Source of the DNA: Zygnema cylindricum
Lineage: Eukaryota; Streptophyta; Zygnematophyceae; Zygnematales; Zygnemataceae
NCBI GenBank assembly: GCA_037447655.1
Contig: JBBHKE010003213.1
Span: forward strand, 74,850-118,664
Direction of reading: 5' to 3'
DNA length: 43,815 bases
Numbering within the stretch: position 1 is the stretch's first letter; the number at the start of each line of letters is the position of its first letter. The notes below the pieces were generated by a model, which saw only the letters and a list, made by a program, of their open reading frames with translations, was not told where the DNA came from and did no database searches. The position numbers and the translations under genes are program-made. Below, one piece after another: positions 9,109 through 20,700 of the stretch.

Positions 9109-10760
9109 CTCCCCTTATTTTCTAGTCAGTCATTAATTTTAGACCACACTTCTCCCTGCAAAAAATTAACTTAGGGGAAGGCACAGGTTTGGTCATCATA
9201 TCTGCAACCATCTCACTATCTGGTCAGTACTCTAAACTGATTATTTTATTTTCTACTTTCTCTCTAACAAAGCTGAGTCTAATGTCCATGTGTTTGGCTT
9301 TAAAATGATGTTTAGGATTGGCATAAATAGCGATTGTTGCCTGATTATCACAAAATATTTTCTGCACACCACTCTTAAGATGACCAAGCTCACCAAGCAA
9401 AGACTTGACCCACATCAATTCTTTTACAGCAAAGCAAGAGGCCATATACTCAGCCTCCATGGTGGACTGAGTTATAACCTTTTGCTGTTTGCTACTCCAA
9501 CAGCAAGCCCCATCAACCACATATAATACACATCCAGAAGTGCATCTCCTCATCGGAGCATCACCATAACTGGCATCACTCCAAGTAGTGATGTCAGTAT
9601 TCTCCCCACCCAAATGCAACCATAGATCCTTAGTTCCAATCAAGTATCTAAGGACTCTCTTAGCTGCCTCCAAATCCCTCCTAGTGGGAGCATTTAGACT
9701 TCTACTCAGCACTCCTACAGCTGCAGCTAAATCCGGTCGGGTACGATTCATAAAATAGATTAGACTTCCCACTACTTGTGTGTAAGGAATAGTGTGCATG
9801 AACTTCTATTCTTTAGGAGATAATTCCTCGTCTAAGAGTATGACTCATTCTTCCTCACTCCCCTCACTTCCCTTCTTCAACTCCATTGGAGTTGTACAAC
9901 TATTAGCTTTATCCATTTTAAATTTTTCAAGCATGTTCCCTATTGCTTCCTTTTGAGTCAATCTTATAATTTTTCTTTTTCGGTCTCTCTCTACTTGAAT
10001 TCCCAAAATATTTTGCTTCTCCCATATCCTTCATTTCAAATCTCCCCTTAAGATCGGTTTTCAGATTATTAATTTTTTCCATTTATTTACTTAAAACAAG
10101 CAAATCATCAACATAAATTGCAATAAATATATAATCTTCCTCATCTTCGAAAACATAGATTGAGTGATCTGAGCTGATCCGGATATATCCCAGACTAGTA
10201 AGAAACTCATCAAGCTTCTTATTCCACTGTCGAGGCGCCTGTTTCAAACCATAAAGAGATTTAATCAACCGGCATACCTTACTCTCCTCTCCTTCCTCCA
10301 CAAACCCTTCGGGTTGTCGCATGAAGATCCCCTCTTCCAATTCCCCATGCAAAAAGGTTGTTTTGATGTCCATCTGGTGCACTTCCATGTCTTCCACTGT
10401 TGCCAGGCTGAGAAGTATGCGGACGGAGGGAAATCTGACCACCGGGGCAAAGGTTTCCTCGTAGTCAATTCCCTCCTTTTGTGTAAATCCCTTCGCCACT
10501 AGTCGGGCCTTGTAGCGCTCGATTGTGTTATCTGGGTTAAGTTTTAATTTGAAAACCCACTTACAATCGATTGGTTTTCAGTTAGGTGGACAATCCTTGA
10601 GCTCCCTAGTATCGGATGCCATAATTGAGACCATCTCCTCATTGATGGCTATCTTCCACCGGTTTCTTTCTGGACAAGTCATCGCCTCTCCAAAAGTTTG
10701 AGGTTCATCTTGATGAGATAGTTTAGTTACCTTATTTTTAACCTGTTTTTCTTGCAGTCT
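9109..10760 (-). pseudogene. A2 reverse transcriptase and RNase H
   Basis: The reverse-transcriptase part (10083-10499) is open and shows FTQKEGIDYEETFAPVVRFP, HQMDIKTTFLHGELEEGIF, SLYGLKQAPRQWNKKLDEFL and the catalytic IYVDDLLVLSK. It then ends early in a TAA (about 10083) where A3 reads on. The RNase H part (9224-9799) is open with TTWSDASYGDAPMRRCTSG, QSTMEAEYMASCFAVKELMW and FCDNQATIAIYANPKHHF, ending near 9224 at a stop where A3 has a Tyr-Arg-Pro context. Several shifts separate the pieces. This is the cDNA-making part of the polyprotein, now inactive. Confidence 0.88.
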
Positions 10761-12400
10761 TTTGCTACTTCTCCTCCCCCCTTCAAAATTTGAGGCCGGA
10801 ATAGATGGTTCTCGTGGATTCTTTCAAACAAAATCGGCTCCTCCCCTATCCCTTGATTCCGAATCAATTTCCACCACATCTTCCGCTTCGAGTAAAGTTG
10901 TCACTGGAGTTCACTGGAGTTCCACAGCCGAGTCTTTTTCGGTCTGATTTGTACCTGCAAGAATGTCATCTTCTCTAAAACCTGGATAATTAGGTAGCTC
11001 AAAGTCATCAGAATTTTCTGACTCAAATCTGATTTTTACTGGCTTCGTATATTTGAAGGGATCCACAGACTTTCCTTCATCCATAACTACTAGATGCTTT
11101 ACTAAGATTATATCTTCCCTTTTTAGATCATAAACTCTATATCATTTAATATCCTCATCATATCGTAATAAGTATCCCGGTTTTCTTTTAGGATATAGCT
11201 TCCAATTAGACCGATCTGTATCTAGACTGAATACTAGACTGCCGAAAACCTTTAAGTGAGATAAGTCTGGTTTCCAGCCTCTCCATCTCTCATAAGGTGT
11301 TTGATCTTTTATAGCTGAAATAAGAACTCTATTTTTGAGGTAATTAGCACAGTTCATTGCTTCTGCCCAAAACCTTTTTCCTATCTTTTTATCTGACAAC
11401 ATACTTCTAGCACTATCACTTAGTGTTCAATTTAACCTTTTAGCTACCTCATTCTGTTCCGGATTTTCTAGAACAGTCTTTTGGTGTTGAACCCCATCTT
11501 CCCTCAAAAAATTGTCAAACTGGTTAGAAGTATACTCTCCACCATTGTCACTCCTTACTCTCTTGATTGGAGTTTCATGGAGTTTTTTGCTCCATACTTT
11601 ATATTGTCTAAAACAATCCTGAGCTTTTGACTTGTTTTTCAAAATATACATCCGGGAATACCGAGACCAATCATCAGTTATAGTCATCATAAATCTCTTC
11701 CCCCTCGGTGAGGGCACTTTAGCAGGTCCCCAAATATTTGTGTGTACTAGATCTATAATTTTTTCTCCCTTATAGGTGGATGTTTTAGGAAAGGGTAATT
11801 TGTGTGTTTTACCTTGAGCACATCCACTACAATCACTTATATCATCACTCTCACTTAACTGAATCCCTTCCACCACTCCCATCTTTTTCATCTTTCTTAA
11901 CTTATCTAGATTCACATGCCCAAGCCTCTTATGCCACATCATAATATCATGAACACCAACATAATAAAGTTTCCTCGTTTCATTATTTAAAATCAGCCTA
12001 AACATCCCATGGCTACCTTTCTCAGCAATGAAATAGACATCCTCCTCAAAACTAGAAGTAAAAACTCCTTTCCTAGTGTTAGTGAAAAAACCCTTATCAT
12101 CTAATACAGATGTCGAGATTAGGTTATTGTTCAGCTTCGGAATAAACAATACATCGGAGAATGTTAATATGGATGTCTTTCCTTCTAATAACACTTTCAG
12201 ATCTACCGATCCTACAAGAGTAGTGGTTAATATCCTCCCATCCCCGTACTTCATCTCTATGGTGGAAATCTTTCTTATCTTAGTGAACAGGTGCCTATCC
12301 TTACACATGTCCATGGAGGCACCTGAATCTATAATCCATCCAGCTTCACCTTTCAATTCACCATAAGCACATTTCCGCCTTCGTGGAATTTCGACCTCAT
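10761..12400 (-). pseudogene. A2 protease and integrase
   Basis: The frame 11427-12560 runs from the gag knuckle end through protease (WIIDSGASMDM, near 12330) into integrase: HKRLGHVNLDKL, CSGCAQGKTHKLPFPK and RSDNGGEY. Two of the three catalytic residues have changed. The first Asp is Asn (VHTNIWGP in place of HTDIWGP), and the final Glu is Lys (VAKRLN in place of VAERLN, which is 35 residues after the second Asp). Stops then separate the C-terminal piece (11142-11402, WRGWKPDLSHLKVFGS). This copy's integrase would be catalytically dead even if its frame were intact. Confidence 0.88.
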
Positions 12401-13462
12401 TTTTCGCCTCCAACTCCTCATCCAAAAGGAGCTCATCGTCCTCGTCTTCAGATTCCGCCTCAAGTACCTGTGTGAAAAGGGCCTTTATCTTTCCTCTCGG
12501 GGTACCACTGGTCTGCCCCTCCTTTAGTCGAAGCTCGGTTTGCTTAGTGCACTCTGCCATATAGTGCCCCGGTTTCTTACAAAAATGACATAAACCTTTA
12601 GGAGCCCTTGGTCCAAATTCGTCGGTCTGATTTTTCTGCTCCCTACCTTAATAGTGTCGGACCGGTTTCCGATAATCCTTGTTCCTCCAATCGGTCGCTG
12701 TTGCCAAGGCTTGGCCACTCTTTCCTCCTCTTCGGATCTCAATTGTATTCTCTCGAACGAGAATCATCCCTACCACTGAGTTCCATATCCACCTTGAGTC
12801 CGGCAAGTCCTGCACACGGTTGACTATGTTCTCAAACTCATCGAGTAACTTCATCAGTAAACAGTTAACCTTTTCTTTTTCACTAAAATCTTTTCCCGCA
12901 CTCTCTAGCTCCATGAAGAGTGTAGCAAGCTCATTGCAAAAATCCAACATATTTCCCCCTTTGTATACATACTCTTTAACTTTCTGATAAGCCAACTGTT
13001 GTTGCTCAATCGTACCACTTCGGTACATCTCTATGAGAGCCATCCAAAGATCGAATGCCCTTCTACCTCCAAATGAGGACATGCAAGTCCTTAAGTGAGA
13101 TGGTGTAGGATGAAGTGTTTTGCCGCCATATTGTTGAAGTCCCAGGTTTCAGTATCATTCTACTCGTTCCTCGGAATAAGCGACATGAATGCCAAACCAG
13201 TTGATATTGGTGTGGTCTTCTCCTTCTCCTTTCCTTTGTCCACCACCTCTCCTTTGGTTGTCTCCTTCGTTGAAGGTGGATCCTTTTTCTTGGTGAATGT
13301 GCTTCCTCCAAACCCTGGAGGGATTCCAAGACTTGATGGACGCCCCAATCTTCCACTCACTATCCCCCAAAACCTTTTTTCGCATAGAGCTCCTATCATC
13401 ATACTTTCCCAGTTTATGAAGCCAGTTCCATTAAAAATTGGTACCCTAGAGGGTGGGCCCAT
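12401..13462 (-). pseudogene. A2 gag
   Basis: Starts at the ATG inside the primer-binding site (13460-13462 on this strand): MGPPSRVPIFNGTGFINWESM. It stays open to NE near 13160, then is broken by stops and a shift near 13080. It resumes as FDLWMALIEMYRSGTIEQQQ to 12648 and ends at a TAA in place of the Gly or Asp seen in A3. The knuckle CxxC..H...C is near 12540-12590 in another frame. An upstream ATG in the LTR could in principle extend the start. It encodes the particle-forming, RNA-binding protein. Confidence 0.85.
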
Positions 13463-13466
13463 AACC
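13452..13466 (-). other. Primer-binding site of A2
   Basis: On the element strand GGTTATGGGCCCACC starts right after the LTR and is complementary to 15 bases of the initiator tRNA-Met anticodon arm. The gag ATG is inside it. Confidence 0.8.
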
Positions 13467-13676
13467 TGAAACTCTGGGACCTCCAGAAGTCCTCAGAATG
13501 GAAAACTTCCAAGAAGCCTCTAGGGTAATCTTGACCCCTTTGTATTTCAGCAAGAACAACTGCCACCCTGGCAAACAAAAACTCTGACCACCTACACCTT
13601 TGTGAAGACAAGACTTCCGTGAGTCGATAGCAAAAAGAATCTCTTAATTTGCTCCCCTGAGCAGTAAGTTATGGAG

Positions 13677-13690
13677 GGTCAAAGTTGACC
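13677..13690 (-). promoter_or_regulatory. Inverted W-box pair, A2 5' LTR
   Basis: GGTCAAAGTTGACC, two facing TTGACC cores. The position relative to the LTR end is the same as in A1, A3 and A4. Confidence 0.45.
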
Positions 13691-14227
13691 TTTTGTACAA
13701 AAGCTCTCTGGGAGAGAGGATCTTATCTCCTAATTTTTCTAAGTCCTATCTCTCCCACAGTCTCTACCTACCGATGTACGGAACCAATCAGATTTCTCCT
13801 CCGTACACAAAAGTATAGTCGCCGGTGTACTTTATGTACGGAAATTGTACAACATGACCTTAATATCGACACATGCTATATCCAGATTCGGTGCCGTAAT
13901 CTCTGGAGATACCACGATCCAATGTAATTTTGCCACGTGTTATCCGGTATGTCGATGCCCACAAACGGCCGAATTCTTCTTCCGCGATCTCGGCGCTAAT
14001 TTCGGCCGTCCGATTAAATTAACATTTGATCATAGCCGTAATAAATACATGCGCGGTATTTGTTTCGCTAATGAAATCAATGCGCGGTATTGATTTTCTT
14101 ATCCGTACTGCAATTCGTACTTTTACACTACTGGTTCTATGTATCCTGTATACAATTATAGTTAAATGATTTATCTTACGTATTAATGTTTAATTAATTA
14201 TCAAACCATATAGTACTTAACACAACT

Positions 14228-14308
14228 TCAAGACTTAACGGCTTAGGTTACCGTCTACCGGCAGCTTGCCGTCCGGCAGGTACCTGGTTCAAATCCTATG
14301 GCCGCCAC
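14228..14308 (+). repeat. tRNA-like module in A2 5' LTR
   Basis: Same arrangement as in the other A2 LTR: ACGGCTTAGG, then GGTTCAAATCC, then GGCCGCCACA, antisense to the element. Confidence 0.5.
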
Positions 14309-14516
14309 ATATCATTTTACTTAATAAACCCCAAATATATATTTCACGTAAACCTCATGATATACTAGATAGCCATGGCTCTAGCTTCCTCTCCAATTTC
14401 TCAGTGACTGCGACAAGTTTGAGAGTTGGAGAGAGAAGTTAGAGGTAGACTGCCTCGGCTTCTTTCTTATTTCTATTCAAAGCTAGAAAATACTTTATAA
14501 ACCATTAATTTCTACA

Positions 14517-15614
14517 CGCGGTGAATGATGATATGAAATCGATTATGGAGGCTCAAACTTGGGAGCTTGTGGAGCTTCCACCAGATCGGAAAGCCATCGG
14601 GTGTAAGTGGGTTTTTAAAGTTAAGCTGAATCCGGATAACTCAATTGAAAGATATAAGGCTAGGCTTGTTGCAAAAGGCTATAGTTAAAAGGATGGAATT
14701 GACTATGAAGAGACTTTCTCACCGGTTGTCCGATTTCCAACCGTTAGAATTTTGTTGTCTTTAGCAGCCATTAAGAATATGGAATTACATCAAATGGATG
14801 TTAAGACGGCCTTTTTGCATGGAGATTTAGAGGAAGTGATCTATATCAAACAGCCTGAAATGTATCCAGAGACCGAAAAAGAAAATTTGGTTTGTAAGTT
14901 GTTGAAATCCTTGTACGGACTGAAGCAGGCTCCACGTCAGTGGAATGTGAAACTAGATGAGTTTCTAACTAGTCTCGGCTTTGTGAGGATTAGTTCACAA
15001 TACTCAGCCTATGTTATGGAAGGGGAAGATTAGATTATTTACATTGCGGTGTATGTAGATGATTCGCTGCTAATAAGTAAGTCATTAAATGAGATTAACA
15101 AAATAAAGGCGGCCTTGAATTCTAGATTTTAGATGAAAGATTTAGGGGAGGCAAAGTTCATTCTTGGAATTCAAGTAGAAAGGGAAAGACATCAGAGAAT
15201 GATTTATCTAACGCAGCGGGAAGTGATTGGGAACATGCTTGAAAAGTTTGGCATGTCAGAGGCAAACGGAAGTGCCACTCCCATGGAATTTAAACAAAAG
15301 GTGGAAGGCACGGAGACCGATGGAGGAGTCATTTTTGATGACACCTTGGAATCAGGGGAGGCAGATTCTATGGCTGCCATTCCATATCGTTAGATTGTCA
15401 GCAGTCTAATCTACTTTATGAATTGCACACGTCCGGATATTGCGTCAGCTGTCGGTGATTTAAGCAGGAGTTTACAAAATCCAAGGAGATCGGATTGGGA
15501 GGCAGCAAAGAGGGTTCTTCGATATCTTGCAGGGACACGGAATTTGCGACTTGCTCTTGGTGGAGGTGAAGTAAATATTCAGACTTGGAGCGATGCGAGT
15601 TACGGAGAAATGCT
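14517..15614 (+). pseudogene. D reverse transcriptase and start of RNase H
   Basis: Picks up the frame lost at 8059: NDDMKSIMEAQTWELVELPP, GCKWVFKVKLNPDNSIERYK, MDVKTAFLHGDLEEVIYIK, SLYGLKQAPRQWN and the catalytic AVYVDDSLLISKS near 15045-15085. It then continues with MKDLGEAKFILGIQVER, MNCTRPDIASAVGDLSRSL and QTWSDASYGE at the A3 insertion point. Stops interrupt it near 14687, 15031, 15130 and 15391, several of which are one base away from the expected codon. The catalytic residues of reverse transcriptase are preserved although the frame is not. Decay is spread evenly, as expected after loss of selection. Confidence 0.9.
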
Positions 15615-15824
15615 TGAAACTCTGAGACCTCCATAAGTCCTCAGAGTGGACAGCTTCCAAGAAGCCTCTAGGATAATCCTGACCCCTTTGTGTTTAAGCA
15701 AAAATAACTGCCACCCTGGTAGACAAAAACTCTGACCAACTTCACCCCTGTGAAGACAAGACTCCCCTGAGTCGATAGCAAAAAGAATCTCTGAATTTGC
15801 TCCCCTGAGAAGTAAGTTATGGAG

Positions 15825-15838
15825 GGTCAAAGTTGACC
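15825..15838 (-). promoter_or_regulatory. Inverted W-box pair, A3 3' LTR
   Basis: GGTCAAAGTTGACC, identical to the copy at 21225-21238. Confidence 0.45.
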
Positions 15839-16377
15839 TTTTGTACAAAAGCTTTCTGGGAGAGGGGGTCCTATCTTCTAATTTTTCTAAGTCCTATCTC
15901 TCTCACAAACTCTATCTACTGATGTACGGAACCAATCAGAATTGAGTTCCGTACGCAAAAGTACAGCTGCCGGTGTACTTTATGTACGGACATTGTACGA
16001 CATGGCCAAAATGTCGACACATGTCAAATCCGGATTCGGTGCCATAATCTCCTGAGATTCCACAATCCAACGGAATTTCGCCACGCGTCATTCGATGTGG
16101 TGATGGCCACAATCCGCCGAAATCTTCCTCCGCGATCTCGGCGCTAATCCCTGCCGTCCGATTAAATTCGGCTTTAATCGTAGCCGTAATAAATACATGC
16201 GCGGTATTTGTTTCATTTACGAAACAAATGCGCGGTACTGATTTTCATCCGTACCGTAAGTCGTACATTATATATTACTGGATCTATGTATCCCGTTATT
16301 CATTTCAGTTAAATGGTTTATCGCACGTATACATATTTAAATAAATATCAAACTATATGCTAAGTAACACTACCGCT

Positions 16378-16456
16378 AGACTTAACGGCTAAGGCTACCG
16401 GCTATATCTCATCTGCCGGCCGGTAGGTACAAGGTTCAAATCCTGCCGCCGGCACA
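16378..16456 (+). repeat. tRNA-like module in A3 3' LTR
   Basis: CGGCTAAGG, then GGTTCAAATCC at 16433-16443, then GCCGCCGGCACA. The same module occurs at 21778-21856 in the other LTR. It is antisense to the element. Confidence 0.5.
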
Positions 16457-16676
16457 TACCTTTTAATTAAACAAATAAACCCTAATATAAAATTCCCGTA
16501 AACCTCATGATAGCCGAGGTAGCCATGGCTCTAGCTTCCTCTCCAATTTCTCAGTGACTGCGACAAGTTTGAGAGTTGGAGAGAGAAGTTAGAGATAGAC
16601 TGCCTCGACTTCTATATTTCTTTTCACACCTAGAAAATACTAATAAAACCATTAGTTTCTACACTCCCCTTATTTT

Positions 16677-17786
16677 CTAGTCAATCTTTAATTTCAGACC
16701 ACACTTCTCCCTGCAAAAAATTAGCTTAGGGGAAGGCACAGGTTTGGTCATCATATCTGCTACCATCTCACTATCTGGTCGGTACTCTAAACTGATTATT
16801 TTATTTTCTACATTCTCTCTAACAAAGCTTAGTCTAATGTCCATATGTTTGGCTTAAAAATGATGTTTAGGATTGGCAGAAATAGCAATTGCTGCATGAT
16901 TTTCACAAAATATTTTTTGCACACCACTCTTAAGATGACCAAGTTCACCAAGAAAAGACTTGACCCACATTAATTCTTTTACAGCACAGCAAGAGGCCAT
17001 ATACTCAGCCTCCATGGTGGACTGAGCAATAACCTTTTGCTGTTTGCTACTCCAACAGCAAGCCCCATCACCCACATATAATACATATCCAGAAGTACAT
17101 CTCCTCATCGGAGCATCACCATAACTGGCATCACTCCAAGTAGTGATGTCAGTATTCTCCCCACCCAAATGCAACCATAGATCTCTAGTTCCTACCAAAT
17201 ATCTAAGGACTCTCTTAGCTGCCTCCCAATCCTTCTTAGTGGGAGCATTTAGACTTCTACTCAGCACTCCTACAGCTGCATCTAAATCCGGCCGGGTACA
17301 ATTCATAAAATAGATTAGACTTCCCACTACTTGCCTGTAAGGAATAGTCTGCATGAACTTCTGTTCTTCAGGAGATAATTCCTCGTCTAAGACTATGACT
17401 CCTTCTTCCTCACTCCCCTCTCTTCCCTTTTTGAATTCCATTGGAGTTGTACAACTATTAGCTTTATCCATTTGAAATTTTTCAAGCATGTTCCCTATTG
17501 CTTCCTTTTGAGTCAATCTTATAATTTTTCTTTTCCGGTCTCTCTCTACTTGAATTCCCAAAATATATTTTGCTTCCCCCATATCCTTCATTTCAAATCT
17601 ACCCTTAAGATCGGTTTTCAGTTTATTAATTTTTTCCATTGATTTACTTAAAACAAGCAAATCATCAACATAAATTGCAATAAATATAAAACCTTCCTCA
17701 TCTTCGAAAACATAGATTGAGTGATCTGAGCTAATCCGAATATATCCTAGACCGGTAAGAAACTCATCAAGCTTCTTATTCCACTG
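16677..17786 (-). pseudogene. A3 reverse transcriptase end and RNase H
   Basis: Continues the same frame after the premature stop near 17787. It includes the catalytic AIYVDDLLVLSKS (around 17650-17680), MKDMGEAKYILGIQVERDR, TPMEFKKGREGSEEEGV, MNCTRPDLDAAVGVLSRSL, TTWSDASYGDAPMRRCTSG, QSTMEAEYMASCCAVKELMW and ENHAAIAISANPKHHF. A second stop near 16853 (AAA to TAA) cuts off the last 58 or so codons, which are still recognisable and end ...GLKLKID at a TAG at 16677. Otherwise the domain looks intact, and the two stops are single-base changes. Confidence 0.9.
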
Positions 17787-20700
17787 TCAAGGCGCCTGTT
17801 TCAAACCATAAAGAGATTTAATCAGCCGGCATACCTTACTCTCCTCTCCTTCTTCCACAAACCCTTCGGGTTGTCGCATGAAGATCTCCTCTTCCAATTC
17901 TCCATGCAAAAAGGCTGTTTTGATGTCCATCTGGTGCACTTCCATGTCTTCCGCCGTTGCTAAACTGAGAAGTATGCGAACGGAGGGAAATCTGACCACC
18001 GGGGCAAAGGTTTCATCGTAGTCAATTCCTTCCTTTTGTGTAAATCCCTTTGCCACTAATCTGGCCTTGTAGCGCTCGATTGTGTTATCTGGGTTCAGTT
18101 TTAGTTTGAAAACCCACTTACAACGGATTGGTTTTCCGTTAGGTGGACAGTCCACCAGCACCCAAGTATCGGGTGCCATGATTGAAGCCATCTCCTCATT
18201 GATGGCTGTCTTCCACCGGTTTCTTTCTGGACAAGTCATCGCCTCTCGATAAGTTTGAGGTTCATCTTGATGAGATAGTTTAGTTACCTTGTTATTAACC
18301 TGTTTTTCTTGCAGTCTTTTGCTACTTCTCCTCCCCCCCTCAAAATCTGAGGCCGGAATAGATGGTTCTCGTGGATTCTTTCGAACAAACTCGGCTTCTC
18401 CCCTATCCCTTGATTCCGAATCAATTTCCACCACGTCTTCCGCTTCGAGTAGAGTTGTCACTGGAGTTTCCACAGCCAAGTCCTTTTCGGTCTGATTTGT
18501 TCCTGCAAGAATGTCATCGTCTCTAAAACCTGGATAGTTAGGAAGCTCAAAGTCATCAGAATTTTCTGACTCAAATCTGATTTTTACTGACTTTGTATAT
18601 TTGAAGGGATCCACAGACTTTCCTTCATCCATAACTACTAGATGCTTGACTAAGATTATATCTTCTCTTTTTAGATCATAAACTCTATATCCTTTAACAT
18701 CCTCATCATATCCTAATAAGTATCCCGATTTTCCTTTAGGATCTAGCTTCCAATTAGATCGATCTGTATCTAGACTGAATGCTTGACTGCCGAAAACCTT
18801 TAAATGAGATAAGTCTGGTTTCCGGCCTGTCCATCTCTCATAAGGTGTTTGATCTTTTATAGCTGAAGTAAGAACTCTATTTTTGAGGTAATTAGCACAG
18901 TTCATTGCTTCTGCCCAAAACCTTTTTCCTATCTTTTTATCCGACAACATACTTCTAGCACTATCACTTAGTGTTCTATTTAACCTTTCAGCTACCCCAT
19001 TCTGTTCCGGATTTTCTGGAATTGTCTTTTGGTGTTGAACCCCATCTTCCCTCAAAAAATCCTCAAACTGGTTAGAAGTATACTCTCCACCATTGTCACT
19101 CCTTACTCTCTTGATTAGAGTTTCATGGAGTTTTTCGCTCCATGCTTTATACTGTCTAAAACAGTCCTCAGCCTCTGACTTGTTTTTCAAAAAATATACT
19201 CGGGAATACCGAGACCAATCATCAGTTATAGTCATCATAAATCTCTTCCCCCCCGGTGAGGGCACTCTAGCCGGTCCCCAAATATCTGTGTGTACTAGAT
19301 CTAGCAGTTTTTCTCCCTTGTAGGTGGCTATTTTTGGAAAGGGTAATCTGTGTGCTTTACCTTGAGCACACCCACTACAATCACTTATATCATCACTCTC
19401 ACTGAACTGAATCCCTTCCACCACTCCCATCTTTTTCATCTCTCTTAACTTATCTAGAATCACATGCCCAAGCCTCTTATGCCACATCATAATATCATGA
19501 ACACCAGCATAATAAAGTTTCTTCGTTTCATTACTTAAGATCAGCCTAAACATCCCATGGCTACCTTTCTCAGCAATGAAATAGACATCCTCCTCAAAAC
19601 TAGCAGTAAAGAATCCTTCCCTAGTGCTAGTGAAAAAACCCTTATCATCTAATACTGATGTAGAGATAAGGTTTTTGTTCAGCTCTGGAATAAACAATAC
19701 ATCGGAGAATGTTAATATGGATGTCTTTCCTTTTACTAACACTTTCAGGTCTACCGATCCTACAAGAGTAGTGGTGACTATCCTCCCATCCCCGTACTCT
19801 ATCTCTACGGTGGGAATCTTTCTTATCTTAGTGAACAAGTGCCTATCCGTACACATGTGCATTGAGGCACCTGAATCTATAATCCAGCCTGCTTCACCTT
19901 TCAATCCACCGTAAGCACATTTCTGCCTTTGTGGAATTTCAACCTCAGTTTTCGCCTCCAACTCCTCATCCAAAAGGAGCTCATCGTCCTCGTCCTCGGA
20001 TTTCGCCTCAAGTACCTGTGTGACAAGGGCCTTTTTCTTTCCTCTCGGGGTACCACCGGTCTGCCCCTCCTTTAACCGAAGCTCGGTTAGCTTGGTGCAC
20101 TCTGCCATATAATGCCCCGGTTTCTTACAAAAATGACATAAACCTTTGGGAGCCCTTGGTCCGAACTCGTCAACCTGTTTTTTCTGCTCCCTATCCCCAT
20201 AGTTTCCGAGTGGTTTCCGGGAATCCTTGTTCCTCCAATCGGTCGCTGTTGCCAAGGCTTGGCCACTCTTTCCTCCCCTTCGGATCTCAATCGTATTCTC
20301 TCGAACGAGAATCATCCCTACCACTGAGTTCCATATCCACCTTGAGTCCGACAAGTCCTGCACACGGTTGACTATGTTCTCGAACTCATCAGGTAACTTC
20401 ATTAGTAAACAGTTAACTTTTTCTTTTTCACTAAAAACTTTACCCGCACTCTCTAGCTCCATGAAGAGTGTAGCAAGCTCATTGCAAAAATCCAACATAT
20501 TTCCCCCTTTGTATACATACTCCTTAACTTTCTGATCAGCCAACTGTTGTTGCTGAATCGTACCACTTCGGTACATCTCTATGAGAGCCATCCAAAGATC
20601 GGATGCCCTCTCTACCTGCAAATGAGGACATGCAAGTCCTTGAGTGAGATGGCGTAGGATGAAGTGCTTTGCCGCCATATTGTTGAAGTCCCAGGTTTCA

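Larger units (their letters stand above)
8060..14516 (-). mobile_element. Copia family A, copy A2 (full length, decayed)
   Basis: 6457 bp with LTRs 8060-9108 and 13467-14516, in reverse orientation, inserted into D's pol. The target duplication is TGCGG on the left and CGCGG on the right, differing at one base. The element is complete end to end but is damaged in every domain. The two LTRs differ clearly more than those of A3, especially in their first 300 bases, so A2 is the older insertion of the two. Confidence 0.93.
13467..14516 (-). repeat. A2 5' LTR
   Basis: 1050 bp, TGAAACTCTGGG...TTTCTACA on the plus strand, with the W-box palindrome intact at 13677-13690. The tRNA-like module is at about 14228-14308, with B-box GGTTCAAATCC at 14286-14296. 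It is the left boundary of D's resumed pol on its right side. Confidence 0.93.
15615..16663 (-). repeat. A3 3' LTR
   Basis: 1049 bp, TGAAACTCTGAG...TTTCTACA on the plus strand, followed by the polypurine tract CTCCCCTTATTTTCTAG. It carries the W-box pair at 15825-15838 and the tRNA-like module ending at about 16455. Confidence 0.94.
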
